From: UBA6627 sp965248675
GTDB lineage: Bacteria; Chloroflexota; Dehalococcoidia; UBA2979
Reading direction: 5' to 3'
Assembly (NCBI GenBank): GCA_965248675.1
Contig: CBDFJZ010000008.1
Span: 682,001-746,000, forward strand
DNA length: 64,000 nt
Position numbers and translations under genes: made by a program
The notes under the pieces: model-generated
What the model was told of the DNA's origin: nothing
Seen by the model: the letters and a program-made list of their open reading frames with translations, nothing else
Databases searched by the model: none
Shown here: positions 44,841-54,872 of the stretch, piece by piece
How positions within the stretch are numbered: position 1 is the stretch's first letter
Layout: every line of letters starts with the position of its first letter

Positions 44841-45164
44841 GGGCTACGCCGCGAGTCGCCATTACGATCATGGCCGTGATGACACCGATCTCGCGCGTCG
44901 CGGGGCGGTGAATCGGGATGGCGCGACCGGGAGGGTAGCGAAGAGCGGATCAGCCTGAGAACTCGATCGCTGGCTGCTCATCGAGGAGCGGCTGGCGACG
45001 GCGAGCGCCGTCACCGACAGCCGGCTCGAGGCGAATCACATCCGCACAACCGCCCCCACTCGCCAAGCGGCTCCGACGGACAGCCCCACGGAAGCACATC
45101 GCTGGGTCCGTGAGCACATTCGATCGCCCTTCCGTTCCCACGAGCAGCCGTGAATACTGCTGGT
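44841..45164. other. intergenic stretch before tRNA-Lys
   Basis: No gene is supported. A minus-strand frame of 138 codons crosses the tRNA and is therefore an artefact. No clear promoter or terminator was seen. Confidence 0.5.
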
Positions 45165-45239
45165 GGGCCCGTAGCTCAGTGGTAGAGCAGTGGACTTTTA
45201 ATCCATCGGCCGAGAGTTCGATCCTCTCCGGGCTCACCA
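45165..45239 (+). tRNA. tRNA-Lys (anticodon TTT), CCA encoded
   Basis: The 75-base cloverleaf is complete: acceptor GGGCCCG/CGGGCTC, D arm GCTC...GAGC with AGTGGTAGA, anticodon stem GTGGA/TCCAT with loop CTTTTAA (anticodon TTT), T arm GAGAG-TTCGATC-CTCTC, discriminator A and a genomic CCA. Integrase remnants lie 225 bases downstream, as expected for a tRNA used as an integration site. Confidence 0.96.
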
Positions 45240-45463
45240 GCACACTCCGCCGCTCACCGGCGGCGACAGCGGATGTCGCCGCGAACGCGCGCTGCGGCTC
45301 TTGCCACCTCTCCCATTCGCCCACCTTCGCAAGACCTTGACTCACACAACGGCCCAAATCGGCCACATCGGATCATTGGATTCGAAAAACCTCGTCAAGG
45401 GCTTGCTGCGCGCCCGATTCAGAGCGGTCATGGCTCAACGCCACCAAGTGGAGGGGAGCCACG

Positions 45464-45564
45464 ATGACCGATATCGACGAGGCGATTCGCACCTACCTAC
45501 TCGCGATCGAGATCGAGGGAAAGAGCCCGAAGACGATCGCGAGCTACGGGAACTCACTGGAGGC
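45464..45564 (+). pseudogene. tyrosine recombinase (phage integrase) N-terminal remnant
   Basis: From ATG 45464, after GGAGGGGAG, the product reads MTDIDEAIRTYLLAIEIEGK and SPKTIASYGNSLEAW, the SAM-like core-binding N-terminus of XerC/D-type integrases. The gene is cut after 33 codons by the IS that begins at 45565. Its position just after tRNA-Lys fits an integrative element that once used the tRNA. Confidence 0.75.
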
Positions 45565-46689
45565 GTGGGGTGGCAAAACCTCATGCGGCCCATTTGTACT
45601 CGCTCTGAAGACCGCCGAGTACTCGGCGTCGGACAACTCTGGCTGACCCGCTGGGTCTCGCCCGTGGTTGCCTGCCATGTGGTGAATCCAGACCGAGCGT
45701 CCGGTGCGGCCGCGTCGCGTTGTAGTGCTCGACGTACTCGCGCAGCACCCGCGAGAGATGACGCTCGTTGAGCACGATCATGTGGTCCAGGCACTCCCGG
45801 CGAAGCGTCCCGATCACTCGCTCAGCCACCGCGTTCGCGTTCGGGGCGCGGACCGGAGTCAAGACCGTGCGGATGCCGATCCTCGATGCTCTCGCGATGA
45901 AACCTGGTCCGTAGCAGCGGTCGCGGTCTCGAATCAGATGCCGGGGCTGCTCACCCCACGGCGTCGCCTCGAGCAGTTGCCGCCAGACCCACTCCGCCGT
46001 GGGATGTCGAGTCACGTTGACGTGCACAATCCTGCGCCGTTCGTGTCCGATGAAGACGATTGCGTAGAGCGTCCGGAATGCCACGGTCTGCACTGTGAAC
46101 AGGTCGACAGCCCAGATGTCTCTCGCATGATTTTCGAGGAAGGTGCGCCACGACTGTGACGGTGGACGTCGCAGCAACTCACGCCGGTAGCGATGGACGG
46201 TGCGCGAACTCACCGTGAAGCCCAGCGCTCGTAGCTCACCGACGATGCGGACCGCACCCCAGCGCGGGTTTTCGCGGTCGAATCGTCGAATCAGATCGCG
46301 CAGTTCGGGATCGATACGCGGACGCCCTGGGCCGCCTGCGACTCTTCCACGTCCAGTAGCGACGCCAGGCGGTCCGATGCCAGCGGATCACGGTGTCAGG
46401 CTGAACGAGGCGGAGATGGATGCGCCAGGGCTGCCAACCGCGGGCGACGACCGACCAGAAGACGCGATCTTCGTTGCGGAGTTGAGGCTTCGTCCGCCGG
46501 CGGGCGTAGACCGCGAGCCGTTGGCGCAGGACCAGATTCTCGATCAGCAGATCACCGCGAGAGCGCAGCGTCTGACCAACGAGGCCAAGAAACAGGCGCA
46601 TGTACATCCGCATCGACGACCCTCCGGTCGCCTAGCATCACGCGCACACACCTACTGATCTCGGTGCGGATGGAGTTTTGCCACCCCAC
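45565..46689 (-). mobile_element. near-complete IS481/IS3-like element with 15-bp perfect ends (copy B)
   Basis: GTGGGGTGGCAAAAC at 45565-45579 is repeated inversely at 46675-46689, so the element is 1125 bp. The minus-strand transposase starts at 46613 (MRMYMRLFLGLVGQTLRSRG) and continues to the frameshift near 46328. It then runs in a second frame (GRPRIDPELRDLIRRFDREN) to 45581, with catalytic residues in DIWAVDLFTVQT, LIRDRDRCYGPGF and ANAVAERVIGTLRRE. The C-terminus is EYKWAA, as in copies A and C. At the shift the codons are CCC AGG and one base is in excess; this is either a mutation or a +1 frameshift site. Confidence 0.88.
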
Positions 46690-46753
46690 GGGGTGCTGTG
46701 CGCTCGAATCAGAGCTGCATACTCCTCGCTACCGCCATCAAATGGAGACCAAG

Positions 46754-46860
46754 ATGGTCAATGTCGACGGAGCGATTCGTTCCTAGCCGCTAGCGATCAG
46801 ATCGAAGGAACGAGGCCGCGGACGATCGCGAGCTATGCGAGCTCAGTTCAGGGGCGCTCA
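46754..46860 (+). pseudogene. second, diverged integrase N-terminal remnant
   Basis: From ATG 46754 the DNA is clearly related to the remnant at 45464: MVNVDGAIRS followed by stop and frame changes, then LASDQIEGTRPRTIASYASS in another frame. Even the upstream ribosome-site region is similar. It is more decayed than the first copy (in-frame stop and indel). The IS lies between the two copies. Confidence 0.6.
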
Positions 46861-48285
46861 GGGCCGACGTCATCGTCCAATGTCCTGGGCTCGCCGAAAC
46901 GACGGATGCTGTTCATCAACGCTCGTCCAGTGTGGTACGTCCCGTGTACCGGCGAGCCTTTGCCTGGCTGATCCACCTCGGCAAGGGTGTCGAGGCCGCA
47001 CCAATACCCACCGCCGCGCCTGTGATCGAGGATGTAACGGTCGCAGTATCGCCACTGGGCGACGAACCGGCCCAGGTAGTCACGCGGGTCGTCACGGTAG
47101 AGGTCAGCCATCAAGCTCAGCGTGTTCAACGTCTCTGCCTGAGCCCAGTAGATCTTGGTATCGATGATGATCTCGCAGGAGCCATCCTCAGAGGCGTAAT
47201 AGCCCGCTTCGTACAGGCCGCCTCGCTCGGCGTCCCAGCCGTGATCGAGGCAGTGATCGACGAGGCGTCTGGCGACTGTGTACGTGGCTGTGTCGTCCTC
47301 GAGGCCAAGCGCTTCGGACGCCTCGATCAGTAACGCGGCGGTCTCGATGTCGTGGCCGAAGGAGACGTGGTCGAGGGCGAAGTTCCGGTTACGTCGGTCC
47401 GCCTCGGTCAGCCGGACCGGCGCCCAGTCCGCGGCAAAGTTGATCCAGCCGGTGCCTCGCTCCGAGGTCATCCGATCGCGGAGCAGGAGGAGCAGCTCCT
47501 CCAGCCGGAGGCGGAGGAGGTCGTCGGGCCAGACACGATAGAGTTCGGTGAACGCCTCGAGCAGGTGGAGCGTGCTGTCCAAGTCCTTTGGCGGCTCCCC
47601 ACGAGGACCCGCGTCCAGCGGAGTGCCATCCCGGGCCACGTAACGTCGGTATCCGCCGTGGACTGGATCGTGGCTGTATCGCTCGAGCCAGCGGAACGAC
47701 GCGCGAGCGAGGTCGAGCGCCTCCTGCTCCTCCGAGAACCGGGAGTACGCCGCGAGGCCGAAGATCGCGAATGCGTCGCCGTAGACGTCTTTCACCATTG
47801 GCTGCCCGCGGCGTCGCCGTCTCAGGCCAACGCGGGAGGCGACGGCCCGGGTCGCCCGATTGCGGACGAGATCCTGCACGAGTCGAGCGCCGCGCCCGCG
47901 CCGGGTGCGGCCGCCGGCGTCAGCTCCAGCCGGCCAGGCGCCATCGCGCGCCCTGGCGTACACGCGAGGCAGGAACCCACCGTGGGCACCGTCCCACATC
48001 ACGTCCCGGAGGAACCGGAAGCCATGCTCGGCGACGCGCGAATAGCGCGGGTCACCCGGAATGAAGGTGGCGGCCTGGGATGCCGACCACACGTGTCTGG
48101 CCTGAATGAAGAGCGGCTTCCGCTGTTCGCCGGCGACTTCGAAATCGAGTGAGAGGTCGCTGTAGAAGCCGCCGAACTCCTCATCGATTACCAACGGGGT
48201 ACCACTTCTCGAAGAGTTCGGGCACAAGCGCCACGCGCAGCTCTTCGACGAGACTGGCGCGTGTCGCGGCCGACTCATCGGGCAT
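46848..48285 (-). pseudogene. N-acylglucosamine 2-epimerase (AGE) family protein, frameshifted
   Basis: The ATG at 48285 follows GGAGGA and starts MPDESAATRASLVEELRVAL. An extra base in the four-base run 48196-48199 breaks the frame after EKWYP; the match resumes LVIDEEFGGFYSDLSLDFEV and continues to 46848. The (alpha/alpha)6-barrel family residues are visible: FIQARHVWSASQA, RNFALDHVSFGHDIETAALL (catalytic His region) and KIYWAQAETLNTL. About 45 Arg-rich residues near the middle (just before QPMVKDVYGDAFAIFGLAAY) have no counterpart in the family. The enzyme would interconvert or isomerise sugars for the adjacent glycan genes. Confidence 0.8.
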
Positions 48286-48324
48286 GGCGTTTCGTCCTCC
48301 CCGTGCGGTGGCCAGCTGGTCCGT

Positions 48325-49494
48325 CTAGCTGACGAGCGCAGCTTCGAGGAGCCGTCCGAACAGATCGAGGTAGCTCGCCTCCATCCGGGCAAGGGTGAAC
48401 TGCTGCGCCGCCCGCTCGCGTGCCGCTTCGCCGCTCGCGCGGCGCAGATCGGCGTCGACAGCCAGCTCGCGGATCGCCGCTGCGAGCGGCTCGACCACCA
48501 AGGCCTCCGCTGGGTCCGGCAGCAGGAAACCCGTGCCACCGAGCGCCTCGGGCGTGCCAGCGACCGCCGTCGCCACGACCGGCAAGCCCTTCGCCATCGC
48601 CTCGAGCACGCCCAGAGGCATGCCCTCGTACTGCGAGGGCACGACGAAGATGTCCGCGGCATCCAGGAGATCGGGGACGTCGTTGCGCAGCCCGATCAGG
48701 TGCACGTGCTCTCCGCCCCCAACGAGGCGGCTCAGCATCCCGAGGCGTGGCGACATGTCCCCTTCGCCGGCCCAGACGAAGTGAAGGTCAGACCAGCGGT
48801 CCCACCCCCGCAACCGCGCCAACGCGTCGAGCTGGTACTGGTAGCCCTTGCTGAAGCCGAGGCGAGCGACCGTGAGGCACATGACCGCGCCGTCCGGGAT
48901 GCCAAGTTCGGAGCGGATGCGCGCTCGCACCACCGCGTCGCGTGGGGCGAAGAACGACGCGGGACGGCCGTTGTAGATCACGCGCCCGCGGTGATCAGCG
49001 AGCTGTGCGTGTTCGCGGATCTGCTCGAGGTTCGCGGTGGAGACGGCGACTACCGCCTCGGCGCGGGTAAGCACGTCGTGGAGGTCTGGCAACCAGCGCG
49101 CGTAGTCGTTCCACCAGTTGGGATCGACGCAGTGAATCGTGGTCATGTACGGGATGCCGAGTTCGAACGCGACCTGTTTAGCGGTGAGGTTTGAGAACGG
49201 GCAGCTATCGCTGAATGCGATCAGGTCTGGGCGTGTCCGCGCCAGGATCGAGCGGGCCTCGTCGAGGTCGCTGAGTTGCCTCGGCACCGGATCCAGCTCG
49301 TACACGTCGTCCGGTTCGAGCCAGTCGTGAGCGATGCCCAGTGCTTCGCGCTCGTCGATCAGGTGGTGCTCGGCGAATCCCTGCACGAAGGTCGAGCGAT
49401 GCCCAGCGCGCGCGACCGCACACATCACTGCGTGGTTAATCTGCTCCGCGCCAAAGACATCCGGCCGGTCGCTCCACATCATGATGTGCGCCAT
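48325..49494 (-). CDS. glycosyltransferase family 4
   Basis: This 389-residue enzyme transfers a sugar from a nucleotide donor to a glycan. The N-terminal domain includes RPDVFGAEQINHAVMCAVARAGH and the acceptor-side DLIAFSDSCPF. The donor-binding domain contains LTVARLGFSKGYQYQLDALARL, VHLIGLRNDVPDLLDAADIFVVPS, and the E-x7-E motif YEGMPLGVLEAMAKGLPVVAT. The gene starts with TGATG overlap on the stop of the upstream glycosyltransferase gene. It is intact, in contrast to its neighbours. Confidence 0.92.
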   Translation of the reverse strand: MAHIMMWSDRPDVFGAEQINHAVMCAVARAGHRSTFVQGFAEHHLIDEREALGIAHDWLEPDDVYELDPVPRQLSDLDEARSILARTRPDLIAFSDSCPFSNLTAKQVAFELGIPYMTTIHCVDPNWWNDYARWLPDLHDVLTRAEAVVAVSTANLEQIREHAQLADHRGRVIYNGRPASFFAPRDAVVRARIRSELGIPDGAVMCLTVARLGFSKGYQYQLDALARLRGWDRWSDLHFVWAGEGDMSPRLGMLSRLVGGGEHVHLIGLRNDVPDLLDAADIFVVPSQYEGMPLGVLEAMAKGLPVVATAVAGTPEALGGTGFLLPDPAEALVVEPLAAAIRELAVDADLRRASGEAARERAAQQFTLARMEASYLDLFGRLLEAALVS

Positions 49495-50838
49495 CAGCGA
49501 TCCTCACCCGGCGTCACGGCGGGCTGCGTGGCGGGCTGGGCGACGGTGGCCGCCGGGGCGTTCGTCGCGCTCCCCCGGTGGACCAGTCCGAGGTCCACGA
49601 GCTGCTGGCTGCCGGCGAAGCGGACAGACTCGGCCGGGTCATAGAGCGTGAGCGCCTGGTCCGCGGCGAGCTGGCTGTCATAGACCTTGTACTGGCGGCC
49701 GCCCTCGGAGTGCTCTTCGCGCTGAGCTTCGGCGTGGGCGTAGTCGACGAACGAGGCAAAGTACTTGAAGTGCAGCACCGCGCACGCGTCGTGCGCGATG
49801 CTGTTCGCCGGATGGCTGGTCCAGTGCTGACCGCCGGCCAACACCACGTCGGCGTCGTAGCGCAGCAGCGGCACCTTGGTCACGAGGTACTCCGCCCCGT
49901 CGCCGAACACCCGCTTCCGCAGCCCACCGAAGTAGAACGCGTGGTTGCCGAACGGCCCGTCATCCGGCCGCGCCTCGTGGTACGCGGTGCGGTCGAAGAA
50001 GGAAGCATGGGTGAGGAAGTCGTCCCCGGGCCGGTACTGGGTCTCGGCGATTGGGCGGTCGCTGTACATGTCGATGAGCAAGCCACTCGCGGCGGCTTTG
50101 CCCTCGCGATCGAGCGACTCGCAGAAGTCCCGGAGCGATCGGTGTTCGAAATCCGGGAAGCAGAGGACCTCGTCGGCCGTCGAGCATCACCACCCAGTGC
50201 CCGACACCGTGCTTGCTGAGCAGCGTCTCGAACCAGGCCGATCCGAAGTTACCCGCGTTGAACGACATCGAGGTTTGCCAGACATACACGTCCGGCTGCG
50301 CCTGGAGCAGCTCGAGCGTGCCGTCGGTGGAGCCGTTGTCCACGACCAGGAAGCGATCGACGCCGATCCGCCGGCACTCGTAGAGGAACCACGGCAGGCG
50401 CACGGCCTCGTTGCGGACGACAAGCGCCGACAGGATGTCGCCCGGCGCGATGTCAATCGGCTGCTGATCGACTCGGGCAAGGCCGTAGCGTGCAGTGACC
50501 GCAACGTCGCCACCGGATTCACGGAGCGCCGTGACGAGCAGTTTGTGCAGCCGGCTCTGGTTCGGGAACCGGGCGAGGCCAGCCTCGCAGGCAGCGACCG
50601 CCTCCCTCCAGCGCCGCTGGCCGGCCTGGATCGCAGCAAGTTCGAGGTACGGATCCTCAAGGTCGGGATCGAGGTCGATCACCGCCCGGAACTGGCGAGC
50701 GGCGAGATCGAGGCGGCCCATCCTGAGCCAGCCGTGGGCGAGCCCGAACTGCGCCTGGACGGCCGCCCCCGGCGCGCCCTCGACCCCGTTGCTCCGCATC
50801 ATCGGGAGCCGATCGACCTCCGACGCGTCGCCGCTCAT
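49494..50838 (-). pseudogene. TPR plus glycosyltransferase family 2-type protein, frameshifted
   Basis: The ATG at 50838 overlaps the upstream sulfotransferase stop (ATGA). Residues 1-110 contain tetratricopeptide-like helices (LAHGWLRMGRLDLAARQFRA, DPYLELAAIQAGQRRWREAV). The glycosyltransferase region has ILSALVVRNEAVRLPWFLYE, then FLVVDNGSTDGTLELLQAQ and HWVVMLD. An extra base near 50175-50178 shifts the frame inside the MLDADE-type metal site; restoring it gives ADEVLCFPDFEHRSLRDFCE and then the segment ending at 49494. The intact protein would have about 448 residues. The closest shape is the Glyco_tranf_2_4 group, which includes many capsule and exopolysaccharide enzymes. Confidence 0.8.
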
Positions 50839-51364
50839 AGCGCGGGGATCCGCGCTGGATGGGTCGCGAGGAACTCGTCGAGCGCGGCCTCGAGCGGGGC
50901 GAACCATTCGCGAAGGCGAGCGTCGGTGGAGGGATCGATCGGGGAGTACTCGCCGACGTTCTGGTCGCTGAAGTCGGCGATCTTCGCCGGAGGGAGACCG
51001 AGGTGGGCGAACACCGAGTCAAGAGCCGCCTCCCGATCATGCAATAGGTACGACGACTCGACGATCATCAGTCGATCGGCGCCAAGTGCCTCCGTCCACA
51101 TCCTGACGAAGGGCAGGATGCAGCTCCCGAGGAGGATTGGACTCCGACCTGCGAGTAGCGGAGGCGCGAGCTGGCAGCTCGCGCGCCGCTCAACGTCGGG
51201 GATATCCGAGATCCGGAGCGGGGGGGGGGGGTCGGGCCGAGCACCCGCAACTCGTCCTCGACCGCTGCTTCGAAGCTCCGCTGCTCGAACTGCTGTCTCT
51301 GCAGCATCCGATGGTGCGAGTAAGCGCGGGCAACCGGGTCTCGGCGGAGCGCGATCGTTTTCAA
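50835..51364 (-). pseudogene. sulfotransferase, 5'-truncated and frameshifted at a 12-G tract
   Basis: The N-terminal part visible (51364 down to 51232) reads KTIALRRDPVARAYSHHRML, the 3'-phosphate-binding loop of PAPS-dependent sulfotransferases (R-D-P-x-x-R-A-x-S). The upstream PAPS 5'-loop is missing. At 51220-51231 there is a run of twelve G (C on the coding strand), after which the match resumes in another frame: LRISDIPDVERRAS, then ADRLMIVESSYLL and LREWFAPLEAALDEFL to the stop at 50835. It would add sulfate to a glycan. The left neighbour reads from the opposite strand, so the 5' part was lost by rearrangement. Confidence 0.75.
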
Positions 51365-51452
51365 GCGCTATGACGAGGCAATCGATGCGCTGCTGCGCGC
51401 GGCCGAAATCGGTCCGGCGTTGTGGGCGGTGGTTCAGCAGCTTGACGACCGG

Positions 51453-53514
51453 TCTGAAGGGTGGAGGCGGCGCGCGCCTGAGACAGAACTTCCAGAACAC
51501 CGCCCTCTGGGAGGGGCAGCTCGTCACGGACGCGAACGGGAATGCGACCTTCGAGGCGGTGATGCCGGACAACCTCACGACCTGGCGCGCGCAAGCGCGA
51601 GCAGTCTCCGGCGACACGATGGTGGGCGAGGGAAGCAGCGACCTGCTGGTCACGCAGCCACTGCTGCTGCGCCCCGCGCTGCCGCGATTCCTACGGGTCG
51701 GCGACTCCTCGACGCTGCGACTGCTGGTGCGCAACGGCACGACGCAAGCGACCAGCGTCGACGTGGTGATGGAGGCCGAGGGCGTCGAGCTGCCGGTCTA
51801 CCTCGACGTCACGCCGGAGACGACGGCAACGGGTGGCGTGGTGAGCGACGCACCGATGGTGGAGGCGATCTACCTGCCGGGGTTCGCGATCACGGACAAG
51901 GGCAGCCTCGAGGTGTCGGTGCAGGCCTCGTTGGTGGGGGCGCTCGACGACGAGCTGCGGCACTTCGCGCCGCGGCCGCTCGAGTACGTGGAGCCGAAGG
52001 CGAGCCGCCTGATCGCGACGCTCGGTGCGGCACGGGCGCGTGGCACGGAGGCGGACGCCCTCGACAGTCCGCAGGTGCGAGCGGACATCGCGTTCCTGAT
52101 CGCGCAGCAGCGGTCGGACGGCGGCTGGGCGTGGTGCCGTCGCTGCCAAACGAACGTCAAGATCACGGCGTGGGCGCTGACCGCGCTGGGAACGGCACAG
52201 GCGGCGGGCGCGAACATCGATGGAAGCGTGAGCAGTCGCGCCGCGTTCCTGATCGACCGCCACATCAACCGTCGAGGCGACGTGCAACGCCCGGTCGATC
52301 CGAACGAGAGCGCCGCGCTGCTCTACGCCCTCGCGGTGGCCGCGGCCGGCGACGCCGGCTCGACCACGGAGCTGCTGCTGCTGCGGCACGAGACGACGAT
52401 GCGGTCGATCATTCGCGACGATCGCGCCCTGCTGACCAACTGGGGTCGCGCCTACCTGTTGCTCGGGCTGCTGGCCGTGGGCGCCGCTCCCGACGAAACG
52501 GAGATGCGGATCCTGCTGAACGACATCACCGCGGCGACGATCGCGAGCGCGAACGGCAACCACTGGGAGGACGATCCGATCCCCGGTTCGATGCACAACG
52601 GGAACGTCCGGATCAGCTCGCTGGTGTTGCGAGCGCTCAGCGCGGTGGATCTGGAACACCCGCTGATCGAGGAGTCCGTGCGCTGGCTAGCCGTCGCGCG
52701 GACGGCGCAGGGTTGGAGCACCGACCTGGAGCGAGCGCAGGCGATCGCCGCCCTCGGAGCGTTCGCGGGCGCGACGGGCTAGCTGTCCGGGGCCTATGAC
52801 TACACGGTGACGCTGGACGGGGATCCACTGCTCGACGGGTTCTTCGAGGCGGACGGTGCGGTCAGCATCGAGCGCTCCGAGGTGGCGCTGGACGAGCTGG
52901 TGCCGGGCGAGGTGTCGCTGCTGTCGCTGCTGCGCGACTTCGACAATCCGGGCCGGATGTACTACAGCCTGAACCTGCGGTACGTGACGCCCGCCGCGTC
53001 GATCGAATCGCTGAACCGCGGCTTTGCGATCGCCCGCGAGTACTCGCTGCTCGACGATCCGGATCGGCGCGTGAGCGAGGTGCCACTCGGCGAGGTGGTA
53101 CGCGTCCGGCTCACGATCGTGACGGCGGCCGATCGCAAGTTCGTGGCTGTCGAGGACTTCCTGCCGGCGGGCCTCGAACCGATCGATCCACAGCTCGACA
53201 CCGTGTCGCCGGACGTGAAGGCGCGGCTGCAGCAGGAGCGGCAGGTCGCGATCGCCGGGAACGCGCCGGAGTACGCGGCGCCGTGGTTCCGCTGGTACTT
53301 CAACCCGTGGGATCACGTCGACGTGCGCGACGACCGGGTGACGCTGTACGCCGACGAGCTGCCGAAGGGGGTGCACGAGTACATCTTCTTCATGCGCGCG
53401 ACGAGCCCCGGCGACTACTTCGCAGCTCCGGCGCGCGTGGAAGAGGCGTTCTTCCCCGAAGTGTTCGGACGCAGCGACAGCGAGCGGCTGACGATCGGGC
53501 CCGCCGCGCAGTGA
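51453..53514 (+). pseudogene. alpha-2-macroglobulin family protein, 5'-truncated, thioester-less, with in-frame stop
   Basis: The sequence begins abruptly near 51453 (RLRQNFQNTALWEGQLVTDA, then PDNLTTWRAQARAVSGDTMV), which is the central region of bacterial alpha-2-macroglobulins, and continues through the toroid and receptor-like domains to 53514. At the thioester position the sequence is LEYVEPKASR where thioester proteins have ECxEQxxSR; Cys and Gln are both replaced. An in-frame TAG at 52780 interrupts the frame after FAGATG, and the same frame continues LSGAYDYTVTLDGD. The upstream half (more than 1000 residues) is missing. A foreign scrap (RYDEAIDALLRAAEIGPALW, 51366-51450) lies at the junction. 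Confidence 0.8.
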
Positions 53515-53671
53515 ACTGACGCGTCGCGGTTCAGCGTGTGCACCGTCGACGCGGGCGACAAGCCTGCCTTTGACGATCGAAATTCAGAGGCATAGCATCC
53601 CGGCATTCGGCGTCCCCGTGCTCCAGAAAGCCCGCTCCCCCCGGCGCCCGAGCAAGGAATGGGAGGCGAAC

Positions 53672-54850
53672 ATGCCCGCGAATATCACCGAACGCATCAA
53701 GATCATCGATGTGGACACACACGTCACCGAACCGGCCGACGTGTGGACCGCGCGGGTGTCCAAGAAGTGGGGTGACCAGATCCCCCACGTCGAACAGGAT
53801 CCGGAATCGGACAAGTGGTACTGGATGCTGGGCGGCAAGCGTGGGTCGCTCCATCCGGTGATGGCATCAGCCGGCTGGAAGGAGCCGTACCCCTCGTTCC
53901 CGCCGACGATGGAGGACGTGGATCCGGCCGCGTGGCGGCCGCACGACCGAATCGAGCGGATGGACGAGTACGGGATGCACGCGCAGGTGATCTACCCGAA
54001 CGTGGGTGGCTTCGGATCGGGGCGGTTCCTCGACATGAACGAGCCGGCGCTCCAGCTCGAGTGCGTGCAGGCCTACAACGATTTCCTGACCGAGTGGTGC
54101 AGCGTCGATCCGAAGCGACTGCTGCCGATCAGCGCGCTCCCGTTCTGGGACCTGGACGCGACGGTCAAGGAGATCAATCGCTGCTTCAAGATGGGGCACC
54201 GCGGGCTGATCTTCTCCAACGAACCGGACTTCTACGGTCAGCCGATGTTGAGCGACCCGTACTGGGACCCGGTGTGGGCGACCGCGCAGGACCTGGGGCT
54301 GTCGGTCAACTTCCACATCGCGTCAGGTGACAGCTCAATCTTGAGGCACGGTCACGAGAGCATGTCCGACGCGGCCCGTGTCTCGATGGCCTCGGTGATG
54401 ATCTTCCTTGGCAACGCGCGGGCGATCGCGGAGACGATCACGTCGGGAGTGCCGGCCCGCTTCCCGGACCTCAAGTTCGTCTCGGTCGAGAGTGGGATCG
54501 GCTGGGTGCCGTTCGCCCTCGACGCGATGGACTGGCAGTGGTTGAACAACGGGGGCCCGCAGACGCATCCCGAGCGGCAGTTGCTGCCGAGCGAGTACTT
54601 CAAACGTCAGTACTACGCCTGCTTCTGGTTCGAGCACGGACCGGTGACGAGGGCGGTGCTGGAGAGCCTGCCCGACAGCCTGCTCTACGAGACGGACTTC
54701 CCGCATCCGACGAGCATGTCGCCGGGGCCGGCGTCGATCGCGGACGTGCCGAAGGACTTCATCGACCAGACGATGGCCGACCTGCCGGAGGAGCTGCTGA
54801 AGAAGATCCTCCATGACAACGCCGCGGCCCTCTATCACGTCGAGGAGTAG
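53672..54850 (+). CDS. amidohydrolase-2 family metal-dependent hydrolase
   Basis: This 392-residue protein belongs to the ACMSD/amidohydrolase-2 group, which hydrolyses or decarboxylates ring and amide substrates with one metal. The metal-site start is IIDVDTHVTEPADVW (about residues 12-26), later ligands lie in NFHIASGD and the terminal Asp in YETDFPHPTSM. The ATG at 53672 was chosen because a GGGAGG lies just upstream; an earlier Met at 53570 gives a non-conserved lead. A VOC gene follows by 22 bases with its own ribosome site, so the two probably form a small degradation operon. Confidence 0.9.
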   Translation: MPANITERIKIIDVDTHVTEPADVWTARVSKKWGDQIPHVEQDPESDKWYWMLGGKRGSLHPVMASAGWKEPYPSFPPTMEDVDPAAWRPHDRIERMDEYGMHAQVIYPNVGGFGSGRFLDMNEPALQLECVQAYNDFLTEWCSVDPKRLLPISALPFWDLDATVKEINRCFKMGHRGLIFSNEPDFYGQPMLSDPYWDPVWATAQDLGLSVNFHIASGDSSILRHGHESMSDAARVSMASVMIFLGNARAIAETITSGVPARFPDLKFVSVESGIGWVPFALDAMDWQWLNNGGPQTHPERQLLPSEYFKRQYYACFWFEHGPVTRAVLESLPDSLLYETDFPHPTSMSPGPASIADVPKDFIDQTMADLPEELLKKILHDNAAALYHVEE

Positions 54851-54872
54851 CTCGACGCCACAAGGAGCGCTC

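Noticed and set aside
44950..45366. 138-codon minus-strand frame overlapping the tRNA
   Set aside because: A well-formed tRNA-Lys occupies the middle of it.
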